Shown in pieces: positions 42,435 to 51,255 of a DNA stretch of 64,000 nucleotides. Below the pieces are notes generated by a model. It was not told the origin of the DNA and did no database searches. It saw only the letters and a list, made by a program, of their open reading frames with translations. The stretch is taken from assembly GCF_001612665.1 (NCBI RefSeq), contig NZ_BDAX01000035.1, positions 1 to 64,000 of the forward strand, read 5' to 3'. The translations under genes were made by a program, and so were the position numbers. Origin of the DNA: Nocardia alba NBRC 108234 (lineage in GTDB: Bacteria > Actinomycetota > Actinomycetes > Mycobacteriales > Mycobacteriaceae). The number at the start of each line of letters is the position of its first letter. The first letter of the stretch is position 1.

Positions 42435-42461
42435 GGGAACTTTCTCTAAGTCGGATCCGTT
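42435..42461 (+). promoter_or_regulatory. SigE/SigH-type promoter of sigB
   Basis: GGGAAC (42435-42440), 17-nt spacer, CGTT (42458-42461): this matches the GGAAC-N16-18-CGTT consensus of mycobacterial SigH/SigE/SigL promoters, known to drive sigB. TSS expected near 42468, with AGGAGG about 20 nt downstream of it, before ATG 42497. Confidence 0.75.
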
Positions 42462-42496
42462 GATCGGGATGAGACACCACCGACAGGAGGCAAGTC

Positions 42497-43465
42497 ATGA
42501 CAAGCCCCGCCACCACTCGTTTGCGCCCCAGCGAGGCCGATATCGACGCCCAGAGCCCCGCAGCCGATCTGGTACGCGTGTACCTCAACGGAATCGGACG
42601 TACGGCACTGCTCACGGCGGCCGACGAGGTCGAATTGGCCAAGCGCATCGAGGCGGGCCTGTATGCCCAGAACCTGCTATCGACCGGTAAGCGGTTGACG
42701 GCGGCTCGTAAGCGCGATCTGGCGATCCTGGTTCGCGAGGGCTCTGCCGCCCGGTCACATCTGCTCGAGGCCAACCTGCGTCTGGTCGTATCCCTGGCCA
42801 AGCGCTACACGGGCCGAGGTATGCCGCTGCTCGACCTGATCCAGGAGGGCAACCTCGGACTGATCCGCGCGATGGAGAAGTTCGACTACGCCAAGGGCTT
42901 CAAGTTCTCCACCTACGCCACCTGGTGGATCCGTCAGGCCATCACCCGTGGCATGGCCGATCAGAGCCGCACCATCCGGCTGCCCGTGCACCTGGTCGAA
43001 CAGGTGAACAAGCTCGCCAGGATCAAGCGTGAACTGCATCAGCAGCTGGGCCGCGAGGCCACCGACGCCGAGCTCGCCGACGAGTCGGGCATCCCGGTGG
43101 AGAAGATCGCCGATCTGCTCGACCACAGCCGCGACCCGGTGAGCCTGGACATGCCCGTCGGCAACGACGAAGAGGCTCCCCTCGGCGACTTCATCGAGGA
43201 CTCCGAGGCCACGTCCGCCGAAAGCGCCGTGATCGCCGGTCTGCTGCACCGCGACGTGCGCAGCGTCCTGGCCACCCTCGACGAGCGCGAACAGCAGGTC
43301 ATCCGCCTGCGTTTCGGTCTCGACGACGGCCAGCCTCGCACCCTGGACCAGATCGGCAAGCTCTTCGGCCTGTCCCGTGAGCGGGTCCGCCAGATCGAGC
43401 GCGAGGTCATGTCCAAGCTGCGCAAGGGCGACCGCGCCGACCGGTTGCGCGCCTACGCCAGCTGA
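42497..43465 (+). CDS. sigB: RNA polymerase sigma factor SigB
   Basis: 322 aa. Primary-like stress sigma factor with regions 1.2-4.2 but lacking the long N-terminus of SigA: AADLVRVYLNGIGRTALLTAADEVELAKRIEAG (1.2), NLRLVVSLAKRYTGRGMPLLDLIQEGNLGLIRAMEKFDYAKGFKFSTYATWWIRQAI (2), and QPRTLDQIGKLFGLSRERVRQIEREVMSKLR (4.2). The AKGFKF and IEREVMSKLR forms distinguish it from SigA. AGGAGG precedes the ATG. A perfect-stem terminator follows. Stationary phase/stress regulon is inferred from the family and promoter. Confidence 0.95.
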   Translation: MTSPATTRLRPSEADIDAQSPAADLVRVYLNGIGRTALLTAADEVELAKRIEAGLYAQNLLSTGKRLTAARKRDLAILVREGSAARSHLLEANLRLVVSLAKRYTGRGMPLLDLIQEGNLGLIRAMEKFDYAKGFKFSTYATWWIRQAITRGMADQSRTIRLPVHLVEQVNKLARIKRELHQQLGREATDAELADESGIPVEKIADLLDHSRDPVSLDMPVGNDEEAPLGDFIEDSEATSAESAVIAGLLHRDVRSVLATLDEREQQVIRLRFGLDDGQPRTLDQIGKLFGLSRERVRQIEREVMSKLRKGDRADRLRAYAS

Positions 43466-43502
43466 TCCGAAAACTCGACGGCCCCGCGGGGTCGTCTGCG
43501 AA

Positions 43503-43557
43503 AACGCCGACCGGCGACCGCGAACTCTCCCCTCCGGGTCGCGAGCCGGTCGGCGTT
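43503..43557. terminator. Terminator between sigB and the GNAT fusion gene
   Basis: Perfect 13-bp stem AACGCCGACCGGC / GCCGGTCGGCGTT (43503-43515 with 43545-43557), 29-nt loop, between convergent genes. Confidence 0.65.
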
Positions 43558-43635
43558 GTTCGTTCCCCCTGCTCCACCTCGGCCCAGGTCACCTCGGTTA
43601 CCGCCGCGTGGCGACGGGCGGGGGGTCGTCGAACG

Positions 43636-46600
43636 TCAGGCCAGTCGGCGGGGGCCGGTGTCGAAGCGGCTCGGTTCGGGGCCGATACGGGCTCGGGCGT
43701 AGATGATCTCCGCCGATGCCGAGGCCGCGAGCACGGGATCACACGAGAGTTCCCGCAGCTGCGGAATGTCGTCGAACAGGGCCGAGATACGTTGCGCCAA
43801 TTCGGCGAGAGCCGCCTTGTCGACGCCGGTTCGGCCCGGGCCCTCCGACAGCAGTGGCGCCGCGCGGGGCGCGTCGATGAGCGCGGTCGCTTCCTGCTGG
43901 GTCAGCGGCAGGGCACGATAGGCGCGGTCGCCGAGCAGGTCGATGATCATCCCGGACAGGCCGAACTGGATGACCGATCCGAACGACGGATCGTCGGTGA
44001 CGCGCAGCACACACCCGACGCCCTTGGTCGCCATCCGCTGCACGTGCAGCAACGGGTCACCGCAGATCTCCACCAGATCGGTGTAGGCCTGCCGGACCGC
44101 GTCCGGTCCCCACAGATCCAAGCGCACGCCGATCAGATCCGGCCGGCGCCGCCACAGCTCCCCCGTGGCCTTCGCCGCGACCGGATAACCGAGTTCCTCG
44201 GCCGCGGCGACCGCCTGTTCGGCATCGCGCACGGCCCGGAACTCGACTACGTCGATGCCATAGCACCCGAGTAACCGCGCAGTCTGCTCGTCGGTGAGCC
44301 ACCGACCACCCGATTCGGCGAGCCAGCCCTCCACCAAGGCCGCCGCGGTCACGGTGTCGATTCCGGGCGGGCGCACCACCGGCGAGACGGGTCGATCCCG
44401 CCAGCGCGCATACCGGTCGACCCTGGCCAGCGCACGCGCGGCTCGCTCGGGGTCCGGATAGGACGGGATGGACCCCCGTGCCGGCGCGCCGGCGGTGGTT
44501 CGCACCGCGAGCTGTCGCGGAATACCTGACTCCGCGACGAACGTGGTGAGCACCGGCTTGTCCGGCGCCGCCGCCGCGGCGGCCCGTAATGCGTCCCCGA
44601 AGCCTTCCATCGGCACCGGAACCGGCGGGGCGACCACCACTATCACCGCGTCGACTTCGTCGCTGCGCAAGGCAGCCAGGACGGCCTCCCGGAAGTCGGC
44701 GGGTGTCGCCTCCGGTCCCAAGTCCACCGGCCCGTCCACGATCGCGCCGCCCCCACTCCGCGCGGTCCACCCGCCACCGCTCTCCGTTCGGCTGGTCGAG
44801 TCGACCTCCGCTCCGGCCCGGTCGATCAGCCCAGCGCTGACGCTGACGCGGTCGGCCGACCCAGCGCTGCCACTGGTCCAGTCGTTCGGCCCAGCGCTGC
44901 CCTCGGCACCGTCGGCCGGCCCAGAACTGCCCCTGGTCCAGACAGTCGACCCAGCGCTGCCACTGGTCCGGTCGATTGACTTGGCGCTGTCCCCGATGCG
45001 ATCGACAGATCCGGCACTGCCCCTGGTCCGGTCGGCCGACCCAGGGCTGCCCTTGATGCGGTCAGCTTGCCCAGCGCTGTCCCCTGTCCGATCGGTCGAC
45101 CCAGCACTGTCCACGGGACGTTCGGTCGCGCCGACATCGTCGCCGCGACTGCCCCGCCGAGCACCGCGGAACCCCCAGGCCGTCCGCCCGGCACGATCGG
45201 CGCGCTCAGTCGGCCGAGCGCTACGCGAGTCCGGCTCCTGCGGTCGAGCTCCCTGCACGCCGTGTTCGGTGGGTCGGGCTCCGGGGCCTCGATCGACCGC
45301 GGTGGCGGGCCGATGCACCCGTAGTCCTTCGCTGCGGGCGGCGTCGATGGCCAGCCAGTTCAGCGCGGCGCTGTTGCCCACCACCGCGACCCGGGGGCCC
45401 TTCGGGAGCGGCTGACAGGCCAGCAGGGCGGCACAGTCGAACAGTTCGGAGATGGAGTCGACCTGGATGATCCCGGCCTGGCCGAACAGGTCGCGGACCA
45501 CGATGCGGTCCATGTCGGCGCCGGCCGCGAGGCGACCGCTGCTCACCGCGACGATCGGCTTGCCACGGGCCACCCGGCGTGCCAGCCGGGAGAACTTACG
45601 CGGGTTACCGAAGCTCTCCAGATACAGCAGGATCACCTCGGTGTCGGCGGCGGTGTCCCAGTACTGGAGCAGGTCGTTGCCCGAGACGTCAGCCCGGTTT
45701 CCCGCCGAGACGAACGTCGACAGGCCGAGGTTGCGAGCCGCGGCCTCGCCGAGGATGGCCGCGCCGAGCGGGCCGGATTGGCAGAAGAAGCCGATTCGGC
45801 CGCGCTGGGGAAGTACCGGAGCCAACGTCGCGTTGAGCCCGACGGCGGGGTCGGTGTTGGCGATGCCGAGCGCACTGGGTCCGACTACTCGCATCCCGTG
45901 TCCGCGCGCCGCGGCGACCAGGTCGTGTTCGGCGGCCACCCCGGCCGCCCCGGTCTCGCCGAACCCCGCGGTCAACACGACCAGACCCTTGACCCCTTTG
46001 GCCATGCAGTCGTCGAGAACCGCCCCGATCGCGGCAGGCGGCACGGCCACCACCGCCAGATCCACCTCGTCGGGGATCTCGCTCACGGTGGTGTATGCGC
46101 GCACTCCACGGACCGAGCGGCGGTGCAGGTTCACCGGGAACACGGGCCCGCTGAAACCACCCGCGAGCAGATTCGCGAGAACCGCGCCGCCGACCCGGGT
46201 CCGCTCCGGCGAGGCGCCGATCACCGCGACCGAACCGGGTGCGAGCAGATTGCCGACACTGCGGGCTTCGGAGGCCGCCTCCCGCGAATCCCGCACGGTC
46301 CGAAGCGCTTCGGTGGGGTCGATGGCGAATTCGAGGTGGACCTCGGACCCGTCTCGACTGCGCTGCAGTTGGTAGCCGGCCTCCCGGAAGACTGTGATCA
46401 TCGCCTCGTTCTCGGCCAGCACCTCGGCGACGAAGGCGATCACCGCGTTCTCGGCGGCGGCGCCGGCGAGATGTTCGAGCAATACCGAGCCGAGCCCACG
46501 CCCCTGGTGCTCGTCGGCGACCACGAACGCCACTTCGGCCGCGCGCGGACCCTGCCGGGCGAGCAGTTCGTAGCGGGCCACGGCGATGATCGCCGTGCCG

Positions 46601-46881
46601 AGCACCGCGACCAGGCCGACCCGGTCGTGGTAGTCGACATGGGTGGTGCGGTACATGTCCTTCGGCGAGATCTGCGGATACGGACCGAAATAGCGCAGAT
46701 AGCGGGTGCGGTCGGACAGGCCGGTGTGAAAGGCCGCGAGCGCGCCCGCGTCGGCGGGCACGATGGGGCGCACCCGGACCACGCCGCCGTCGGCGGCGAG
46801 CACATCGCCGTACCAATGTTGGGGCGGCGCAGGCGGATTCGCGGGCGTGTCGGCGGTGTCCGGCAGCAGGGGCTCAGTCAC
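43636..46881 (-). CDS. GNAT acetyltransferase / NDP-forming acyl-CoA synthetase fusion
   Basis: 1081 aa. Residues ~25-200: GNAT domain (DEHQGRGLGSVLLEHL acetyl-CoA site). ~215-340: CoA-binding domain (SVAVIGASPERTRVGGAVLANLLAGGF). ~360-520: succinyl-CoA-ligase-like domain (FCQSGPLGAAIL). ~850-1060: ATP-grasp domain. Such proteins (Pat/PatZ-type) acetylate enzyme lysines, e.g. acetyl-CoA synthetase. A ~190-residue insertion (about residues 523-714, between GLRV and VDGPVDLG) interrupts the ligase part and contains ten 10-aa repeats. Its GTG overlaps the acuC stop by 8 bp. GTG 46881 is used because the 8-bp overlap and the GNAT domain follow it. Confidence 0.88.
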   Translation of the reverse strand: MTEPLLPDTADTPANPPAPPQHWYGDVLAADGGVVRVRPIVPADAGALAAFHTGLSDRTRYLRYFGPYPQISPKDMYRTTHVDYHDRVGLVAVLGTAIIAVARYELLARQGPRAAEVAFVVADEHQGRGLGSVLLEHLAGAAAENAVIAFVAEVLAENEAMITVFREAGYQLQRSRDGSEVHLEFAIDPTEALRTVRDSREAASEARSVGNLLAPGSVAVIGASPERTRVGGAVLANLLAGGFSGPVFPVNLHRRSVRGVRAYTTVSEIPDEVDLAVVAVPPAAIGAVLDDCMAKGVKGLVVLTAGFGETGAAGVAAEHDLVAAARGHGMRVVGPSALGIANTDPAVGLNATLAPVLPQRGRIGFFCQSGPLGAAILGEAAARNLGLSTFVSAGNRADVSGNDLLQYWDTAADTEVILLYLESFGNPRKFSRLARRVARGKPIVAVSSGRLAAGADMDRIVVRDLFGQAGIIQVDSISELFDCAALLACQPLPKGPRVAVVGNSAALNWLAIDAARSEGLRVHRPATAVDRGPGARPTEHGVQGARPQEPDSRSARPTERADRAGRTAWGFRGARRGSRGDDVGATERPVDSAGSTDRTGDSAGQADRIKGSPGSADRTRGSAGSVDRIGDSAKSIDRTSGSAGSTVWTRGSSGPADGAEGSAGPNDWTSGSAGSADRVSVSAGLIDRAGAEVDSTSRTESGGGWTARSGGGAIVDGPVDLGPEATPADFREAVLAALRSDEVDAVIVVVAPPVPVPMEGFGDALRAAAAAAPDKPVLTTFVAESGIPRQLAVRTTAGAPARGSIPSYPDPERAARALARVDRYARWRDRPVSPVVRPPGIDTVTAAALVEGWLAESGGRWLTDEQTARLLGCYGIDVVEFRAVRDAEQAVAAAEELGYPVAAKATGELWRRRPDLIGVRLDLWGPDAVRQAYTDLVEICGDPLLHVQRMATKGVGCVLRVTDDPSFGSVIQFGLSGMIIDLLGDRAYRALPLTQQEATALIDAPRAAPLLSEGPGRTGVDKAALAELAQRISALFDDIPQLRELSCDPVLAASASAEIIYARARIGPEPSRFDTGPRRLA
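44821..45120 (-). repeat. Ten-unit 30-bp minisatellite inside the GNAT fusion gene
   Basis: Ten consecutive 30-bp units in perfect register, each encoding a 10-aa unit of pattern (G/D)SAGSxDRxx (residues ~588-687). The plus-strand core CCCAGCGCTG is kept in most copies; positions at the ends of the unit vary. No frameshift or stop. A degenerate partial unit follows at 45121. Not a CRISPR, because there are no spacers. Confidence 0.93.
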
Positions 46882-48115
46882 GAGGATCCTCCGGGTCGAG
46901 CCCGAGCAGGCCGAAACTCGCCCGCCGGGTGGCGGTGATGGCGGTGTCGATCGCGCGCTGCGCGCGGATCTGGCCCGCGTCGCCGATCTCCGGTGTGCCG
47001 CCGGGACCGTCCCAGGCGCGATAGGCGGTGTCACCGCCGTCGCCCATGGTCGTCGGTGGTTCTACGCGCGGCGCCGACGCGCGCACCTGGTCGATCCAGT
47101 CGGCGGGGACCGGGGTTTCGGGGGCGAGTGGGCGGTCGAGTGCCGCGGCGAGCAGGTGGGTCCAGGCGCGCGGCACCACCCGCACCACGCCGTATCCGCC
47201 ACCGCCGATGGCCAGCCACCGACCCTCGGCGAATTCGTCGGCGAGCTCGCGCATGGCCAGGAATGCCGCGCGCTGACCGTCGACGGTGAGTTCCAGATCG
47301 GCCAGCGGATCTTCACGATGGGTGTCGACACCGCACTGGCTGACGATGATCTGCGGCCGGAACGCGGCGACCGCGCCCGGCACCACCGCGTGAAATCCCC
47401 GCAGCCACTGGGCATCCCGGGTCCCCGGCAACAGTGGCAGATTGATCGAGGTCCCCTCGGCCGCCCCCACCCCGGTCTCCTCCGGCCAGCCGGTGTTGGG
47501 CCACAGCGTCGCCGGATGCTGGTGCAGCGACACCGTGAGCACCCGGGGATCGGCGTAGAACGCGCGTTGCACGCCGTCCCCATGATGGACGTCGACGTCG
47601 AGATAAGCGATGCGGTCGAAACCGTGGTCGAGCAGCCACGAGATGGCGATCGCGGCATCGTTGTAGACGCAGAACCCCGCCGCCGAATCCGGCATGGCGT
47701 GGTGCATTCCGCCGCCGATGCTCACCGCCCGCCGCGTCCGGCCCGCCGCGATCTCCCGTGCGGCGGCGAGCGTGCCGCCGACGATCACCGACGCCGCCTC
47801 GTGCATCCGCGGAAACACCGGATTATCGGCGGTTCCGAGCCCGTAGACGGCGTCCTCGGGCGTCGGCGGCCCCTGCCCGGCCCGGCGCACCGCCTCGATA
47901 TAGGAGCCGCTGTGGACCCGCATGAGGTCGGCTGGGGTGGCCGCGTCGGGTGCCAGCGGCTCGACACCATCGAGAAGGCCTAAGCTTTCGGCGAGCGACA
48001 TGGTGTATTGCAGACGTGCCGGCTTCATCGGATGCTCCGGACTCCAGGTGTAGCCGAGGAATCGCTCGGTCCACACGACGGTTCCACTGGTTTCGCTGTG
48101 CGGCGACGTGACCAT
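46874..48115 (-). CDS. acuC: AcuC-type histone-deacetylase-family hydrolase
   Basis: 413 aa. Zinc-dependent deacetylase fold with all landmark motifs: GGGMHHAMP (catalytic His pair), DVDVHHGDGVQ (zinc ligands), and GGGGYG. N-terminus TERFLGYTWSPEHPMKPARLQYT is typical of AcuC. It would remove acyl groups from lysines, reversing the action of the GNAT fusion encoded immediately downstream with an 8-bp overlap (compare acuABC in Bacillus). ATG 48115 is chosen because TAGCGT lies 7 nt upstream on the minus strand, suggesting a leaderless mRNA; GTG 48124 is an alternative. Confidence 0.93.
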   Translation of the reverse strand: MVTSPHSETSGTVVWTERFLGYTWSPEHPMKPARLQYTMSLAESLGLLDGVEPLAPDAATPADLMRVHSGSYIEAVRRAGQGPPTPEDAVYGLGTADNPVFPRMHEAASVIVGGTLAAAREIAAGRTRRAVSIGGGMHHAMPDSAAGFCVYNDAAIAISWLLDHGFDRIAYLDVDVHHGDGVQRAFYADPRVLTVSLHQHPATLWPNTGWPEETGVGAAEGTSINLPLLPGTRDAQWLRGFHAVVPGAVAAFRPQIIVSQCGVDTHREDPLADLELTVDGQRAAFLAMRELADEFAEGRWLAIGGGGYGVVRVVPRAWTHLLAAALDRPLAPETPVPADWIDQVRASAPRVEPPTTMGDGGDTAYRAWDGPGGTPEIGDAGQIRAQRAIDTAITATRRASFGLLGLDPEDPRD

Positions 48116-48216
48116 AGTCGCCACGCTAGCCGGAAGCAGCGACCCCCGTGCGGCGTTGACATGCAGTAGAAATAGGGCCGCTGGTCCGACGGGCGGATCG
48201 GCGTTCGCGCGTGGGT

Positions 48217-48222
48217 AGAATC
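48217..48222 (+). promoter_or_regulatory. -10 hexamer TAGAAT of ideR
   Basis: TAGAAT; TSS expected near 48229, then AAGGGG at 48234 and GTG 48244. No clear -35. Confidence 0.5.
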
Positions 48223-48243
48223 GTGCTGACGAAGGGGTATCAG

Positions 48244-48930
48244 GTGAAGGATCTGGTCGACACCACGGAGATGTATCTCCGTACCATCTATGACCTCGAG
48301 GAAGAGGGCGTGGTGCCGCTGCGCGCGCGCATCGCCGAACGCCTCGAGCAGAGTGGTCCGACGGTGAGCCAGACGGTCGCGCGGATGGAGCGCGACGGCC
48401 TGTTGCTCGTCGCGGGCGACCGCCATCTCGAGCTCACCGACAAAGGACGTTCCATGGCCGTCTCGGTGATGCGCAAGCACCGGCTCGCCGAGCGGTTGCT
48501 GGTGGACATCATCGGTTTGGATTGGGAGAACGTGCACGCCGAGGCGTGTCGCTGGGAGCACGTGATGAGCGAGGACGTGGAGCGGCGGCTGATCGAGGTG
48601 CTCAATCACCCGACCACCTCGCCCTACGGAAACCCCATTCCCGGTCTGGACGAACTCGGCCTCGCCGACGCGCCCGCCACCGAGGAGAAGCTGATCCGGC
48701 TCTCCGATCTGCCCAACGGCGCGCTGCACGCGGTGGTCGTGCGCAGGCTGGCCGAGCACATCCAGACCGACCCGGAGGTCATCGGGCGGTTGCGTGAGGC
48801 GGGTGTGGTACCCGACGCGCGCGTTACCGTGGAGACCAAGCCGGGTGCGGTGCTGATCACAGTGCCGGGCCACAGCGGTTTCGAACTGTCCGACGAGATG
48901 GCGCATGCCGTCCAGGTAAGGCTGGTCTGA
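48244..48930 (+). CDS. ideR: Iron-dependent regulator IdeR (DtxR family)
   Basis: 228 aa. Fe2+-activated repressor of siderophore genes and activator of iron storage. With GTG 48244 as residue 1, all metal ligands fall at their canonical positions: Met10, Cys102, Glu105, His106 (site 2) and His79, Glu83, His98 (site 1), which fixes the start. N-terminal winged HTH (residues 1-70), dimer domain (74-140), C-terminal SH3-like domain (150-228). AAGGGG is 6 nt upstream. Three bases separate it from galE, so they form an operon. Confidence 0.97.
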   Translation: MKDLVDTTEMYLRTIYDLEEEGVVPLRARIAERLEQSGPTVSQTVARMERDGLLLVAGDRHLELTDKGRSMAVSVMRKHRLAERLLVDIIGLDWENVHAEACRWEHVMSEDVERRLIEVLNHPTTSPYGNPIPGLDELGLADAPATEEKLIRLSDLPNGALHAVVVRRLAEHIQTDPEVIGRLREAGVVPDARVTVETKPGAVLITVPGHSGFELSDEMAHAVQVRLV

Positions 48931-48933
48931 TTC

Positions 48934-49914
48934 GTGAAACTCCTTGTCACCGGCGGCGCCGGCTACGTGGGTGGCGGCTGCGCCGCCGTTCTGCTCGAAC
49001 AGGGCCACGAGGTGGTCGTCGTCGATGACCTCTCGACCGGCAACGCCGACGGCGTGCCGGCCGGCGCCCGGTTCGTCGACGGCGACATCGCCGTGGCCGC
49101 CCCCGATCTGCTGCGCACCGAATCCTTCGATGGCGTACTGCATTTCGCGGCGCAATCGCTGGTCGGTGAGTCGGTGGAGAAGCCGGAGAAGTACTGGCAC
49201 GGCAATGTCGTGAAGACGCTGACGCTGCTCGAGGCGATCCGCGAGACCGCGACCCCGCGGCTGGTGTTCTCCTCCACCGCCGCGGTGTACGGCGAGCCCG
49301 AGCAGGTCCCGATCACCGAGGCCGCGCCCACTCGCCCGACCAATCCCTATGGTGCGAGCAAGCTGGCCATCGATCACGCCATCACCTCCTACGCGGTGGC
49401 GCACGACCTGGCCGCGACCAGCCTGCGCTACTTCAATGTGGCGGGCGCCTATGCCGGACTCGGCGAGAACCGCGTGGTGGAAACACATCTGATTCCCCTC
49501 GTGTTGCAGGTGGCACTGGGCCATCGCAAGGCCATCTCGGTGTACGGCACCGACTGGCCGACGCCGGACGGTACATGCGTGCGTGACTACATCCATATCC
49601 GCGACCTGGCGCAGGCACATCTGCTCGCGTTGTCGTCGTCGCAGCCGGGCACCCACCGGATCTGCAACCTGGGTTCGGGCACGGGTTTCTCGGTGCGCGA
49701 GGTGATCTCGGCGTGCGAGCGGGTCACCGGTCTGCCGATCGAGACGATCGACGCGCCGCGCCGCGCGGGCGATCCGGCCGTTCTGATCGCCTCCAGTGAC
49801 CGCGCGGTCGCCGAACTGGGCTGGCGACCCGAACACAACGACCTCGACGAGATCGTCTCCGACGCCTGGGATTTCCTGCGTTCGCTCGGGACGAAGGCCC
49901 ACAGCGCTCGCTGA
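48934..49914 (+). CDS. galE: UDP-glucose 4-epimerase
   Basis: 326 aa extended SDR. NAD motif GGAGYVGGG, active-site YGASK (Tyr-x3-Lys) and a Ser/Thr-rich STAAVYG loop. Interconverts UDP-glucose and UDP-galactose, needed for arabinogalactan/galactan and lipid galactosylation. Starts with GTG, 3 nt after ideR. Ends 28 bp from the convergent DUF4192 stop. Confidence 0.92.
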   Translation: MKLLVTGGAGYVGGGCAAVLLEQGHEVVVVDDLSTGNADGVPAGARFVDGDIAVAAPDLLRTESFDGVLHFAAQSLVGESVEKPEKYWHGNVVKTLTLLEAIRETATPRLVFSSTAAVYGEPEQVPITEAAPTRPTNPYGASKLAIDHAITSYAVAHDLAATSLRYFNVAGAYAGLGENRVVETHLIPLVLQVALGHRKAISVYGTDWPTPDGTCVRDYIHIRDLAQAHLLALSSSQPGTHRICNLGSGTGFSVREVISACERVTGLPIETIDAPRRAGDPAVLIASSDRAVAELGWRPEHNDLDEIVSDAWDFLRSLGTKAHSAR

Positions 49915-49942
49915 CAGACGAGCCCTCGCCTATCTGCCTGTC

Positions 49943-51109
49943 TCACCGGGTGATCGGGCCGATGCCGACTCCGAGATCGGCGGCGATCCGGTGGCCACAC
50001 AGCGCGAGTCCGCGCAGCCGTTCGGGCCGCAGTCCGGTCTGGAGTGAGGTTTCCAGCAGCACCGCCATCGCGTGCTCGGGATCGGCCTCGACCGCGGCGG
50101 CGAGAGCGACGCCGGCGAACGGTCCGTCACCGCGCAGATAGGCGCTGAAACCGAGCAGGGCCGCCGCCTCGGCGCGGTCGGCACCGGGTGTCGCCCTGGC
50201 CAGCTGCGCCCACAGCCGCTCGGCGGCCTCGGCGTGATCGCCCACCGCGAGCCCGTATACGGCGTCGCGGATCGGCCGGTCACGCAGGGTCGCGGCCAGC
50301 CGCGCGAGTTCGCGCGCGGCACGCGGTGCGCCGGAGGCGGTGTCGGCGATCTGCCACAGCACCCATTCCAGTGCCCGCCGCTGGTAGGCGATGGCGGACC
50401 CGGCGCGGGTCGCCGCCGCCAGCCCACCCCGGTATCGCGCGTCCGCCGGCGCGAGCTGGGCCCGCACCCGCGCGCACAGCAGGTCGTCGGGAACCAGCAG
50501 GGCCGTCATCTCCTGGCGCGAGCCGCGAATCTGCTTGCCTTCCAGCACCTGTGACACGGCGACGATCGAGGACGTCGGATCGGCGACCATCCCTGTCCCG
50601 ACCACGCCGAACACGCTGCGGTAGCGTTCGCCCGCCGCGATCGCCGGCACCGACCAGACGCCGCGGACCGCGATCCCGTCCTGGGCCAGTACGTCGATCA
50701 ACTCGGCCGTGCGCGCGACTTCCTCGCCTTCGAACTCGGCGCGATCCTCGACGAAGACGGCGAGTACCCCGGTCGCCTCTTCGCGCAGGCAGATCGACCC
50801 CAGGCAGGCGGCGAACTCGTCGAGGAGCCGGATGTCGGTGGCCACATCGAGGTCGAAACGCACCACGGCCTCGATCGCCTCGGCCGCACCGCCCGCCACC
50901 TCGTGCAGCACGGCGACGACGAGGGACCGTTCCGGGACGAAACCGAGCATCGCAGGCAGCGCGGCGATCAACTCACCGGGTTCGTCGACCCGCAGCGCGG
51001 GGTGGGGCGGCCCGCCGGGATAGCGGGGAGTGGATTCGGCGCAGCCGAGTGCGCGGGGGAACGGTCCGGTGCGGGTGGCCCGGCGGGTGGGGTTCGTCGA
51101 AGGCGTCAT
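49943..51109 (-). CDS. DUF4192 protein
   Basis: 388 aa cytosolic protein of the DUF4192 family. Family-like elements: the opening LRVDEPGELIAALPAMLGFVPERSLVVAVL, then DLLCARVRAQLAPAD, and repeated Ala-rich helices near the C-terminus (GDHAEAAERLWAQLARATPGADRAEAAALLGFSAYLRGDGPFAGVALAAAVEADPEHAMAVLLE) resembling TPR-like pairs. GTGGAGCC precedes the ATG. Function unknown; positional match to mycobacterial Rv2712c. Confidence 0.87.
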   Translation of the reverse strand: MTPSTNPTRRATRTGPFPRALGCAESTPRYPGGPPHPALRVDEPGELIAALPAMLGFVPERSLVVAVLHEVAGGAAEAIEAVVRFDLDVATDIRLLDEFAACLGSICLREEATGVLAVFVEDRAEFEGEEVARTAELIDVLAQDGIAVRGVWSVPAIAAGERYRSVFGVVGTGMVADPTSSIVAVSQVLEGKQIRGSRQEMTALLVPDDLLCARVRAQLAPADARYRGGLAAATRAGSAIAYQRRALEWVLWQIADTASGAPRAARELARLAATLRDRPIRDAVYGLAVGDHAEAAERLWAQLARATPGADRAEAAALLGFSAYLRGDGPFAGVALAAAVEADPEHAMAVLLETSLQTGLRPERLRGLALCGHRIAADLGVGIGPITR

Positions 51110-51255
51110 GGCTCCACGGTGCCCGCCGACTATCGCGCGGCCGGTGGATCGACCTGGGCTTTCATCCGCCCTGTGCGTAGCCCCGAAGCTGTGGAGTAAC
51201 CCCGGTCCCGCACACGCGGCGCGGGCGAACCTGTCACCACCTGGTGGTAGGCGCC

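Noticed and set aside
44821..45120. Possible CRISPR array
   Set aside because: Units of 30 bp are contiguous with no spacers and keep the reading frame of a protein.
44468..45415. 315-codon plus-strand frame over the 30-bp repeat
   Set aside because: It is the complementary translation of the repeat in the GNAT fusion; the real gene is on the minus strand with conserved domains.
48125..48243. Possible iron box upstream of ideR
   Set aside because: I looked for TTAGGTTAGGCTAACCTAA-like symmetry and saw none; only a -10 and ribosome site.
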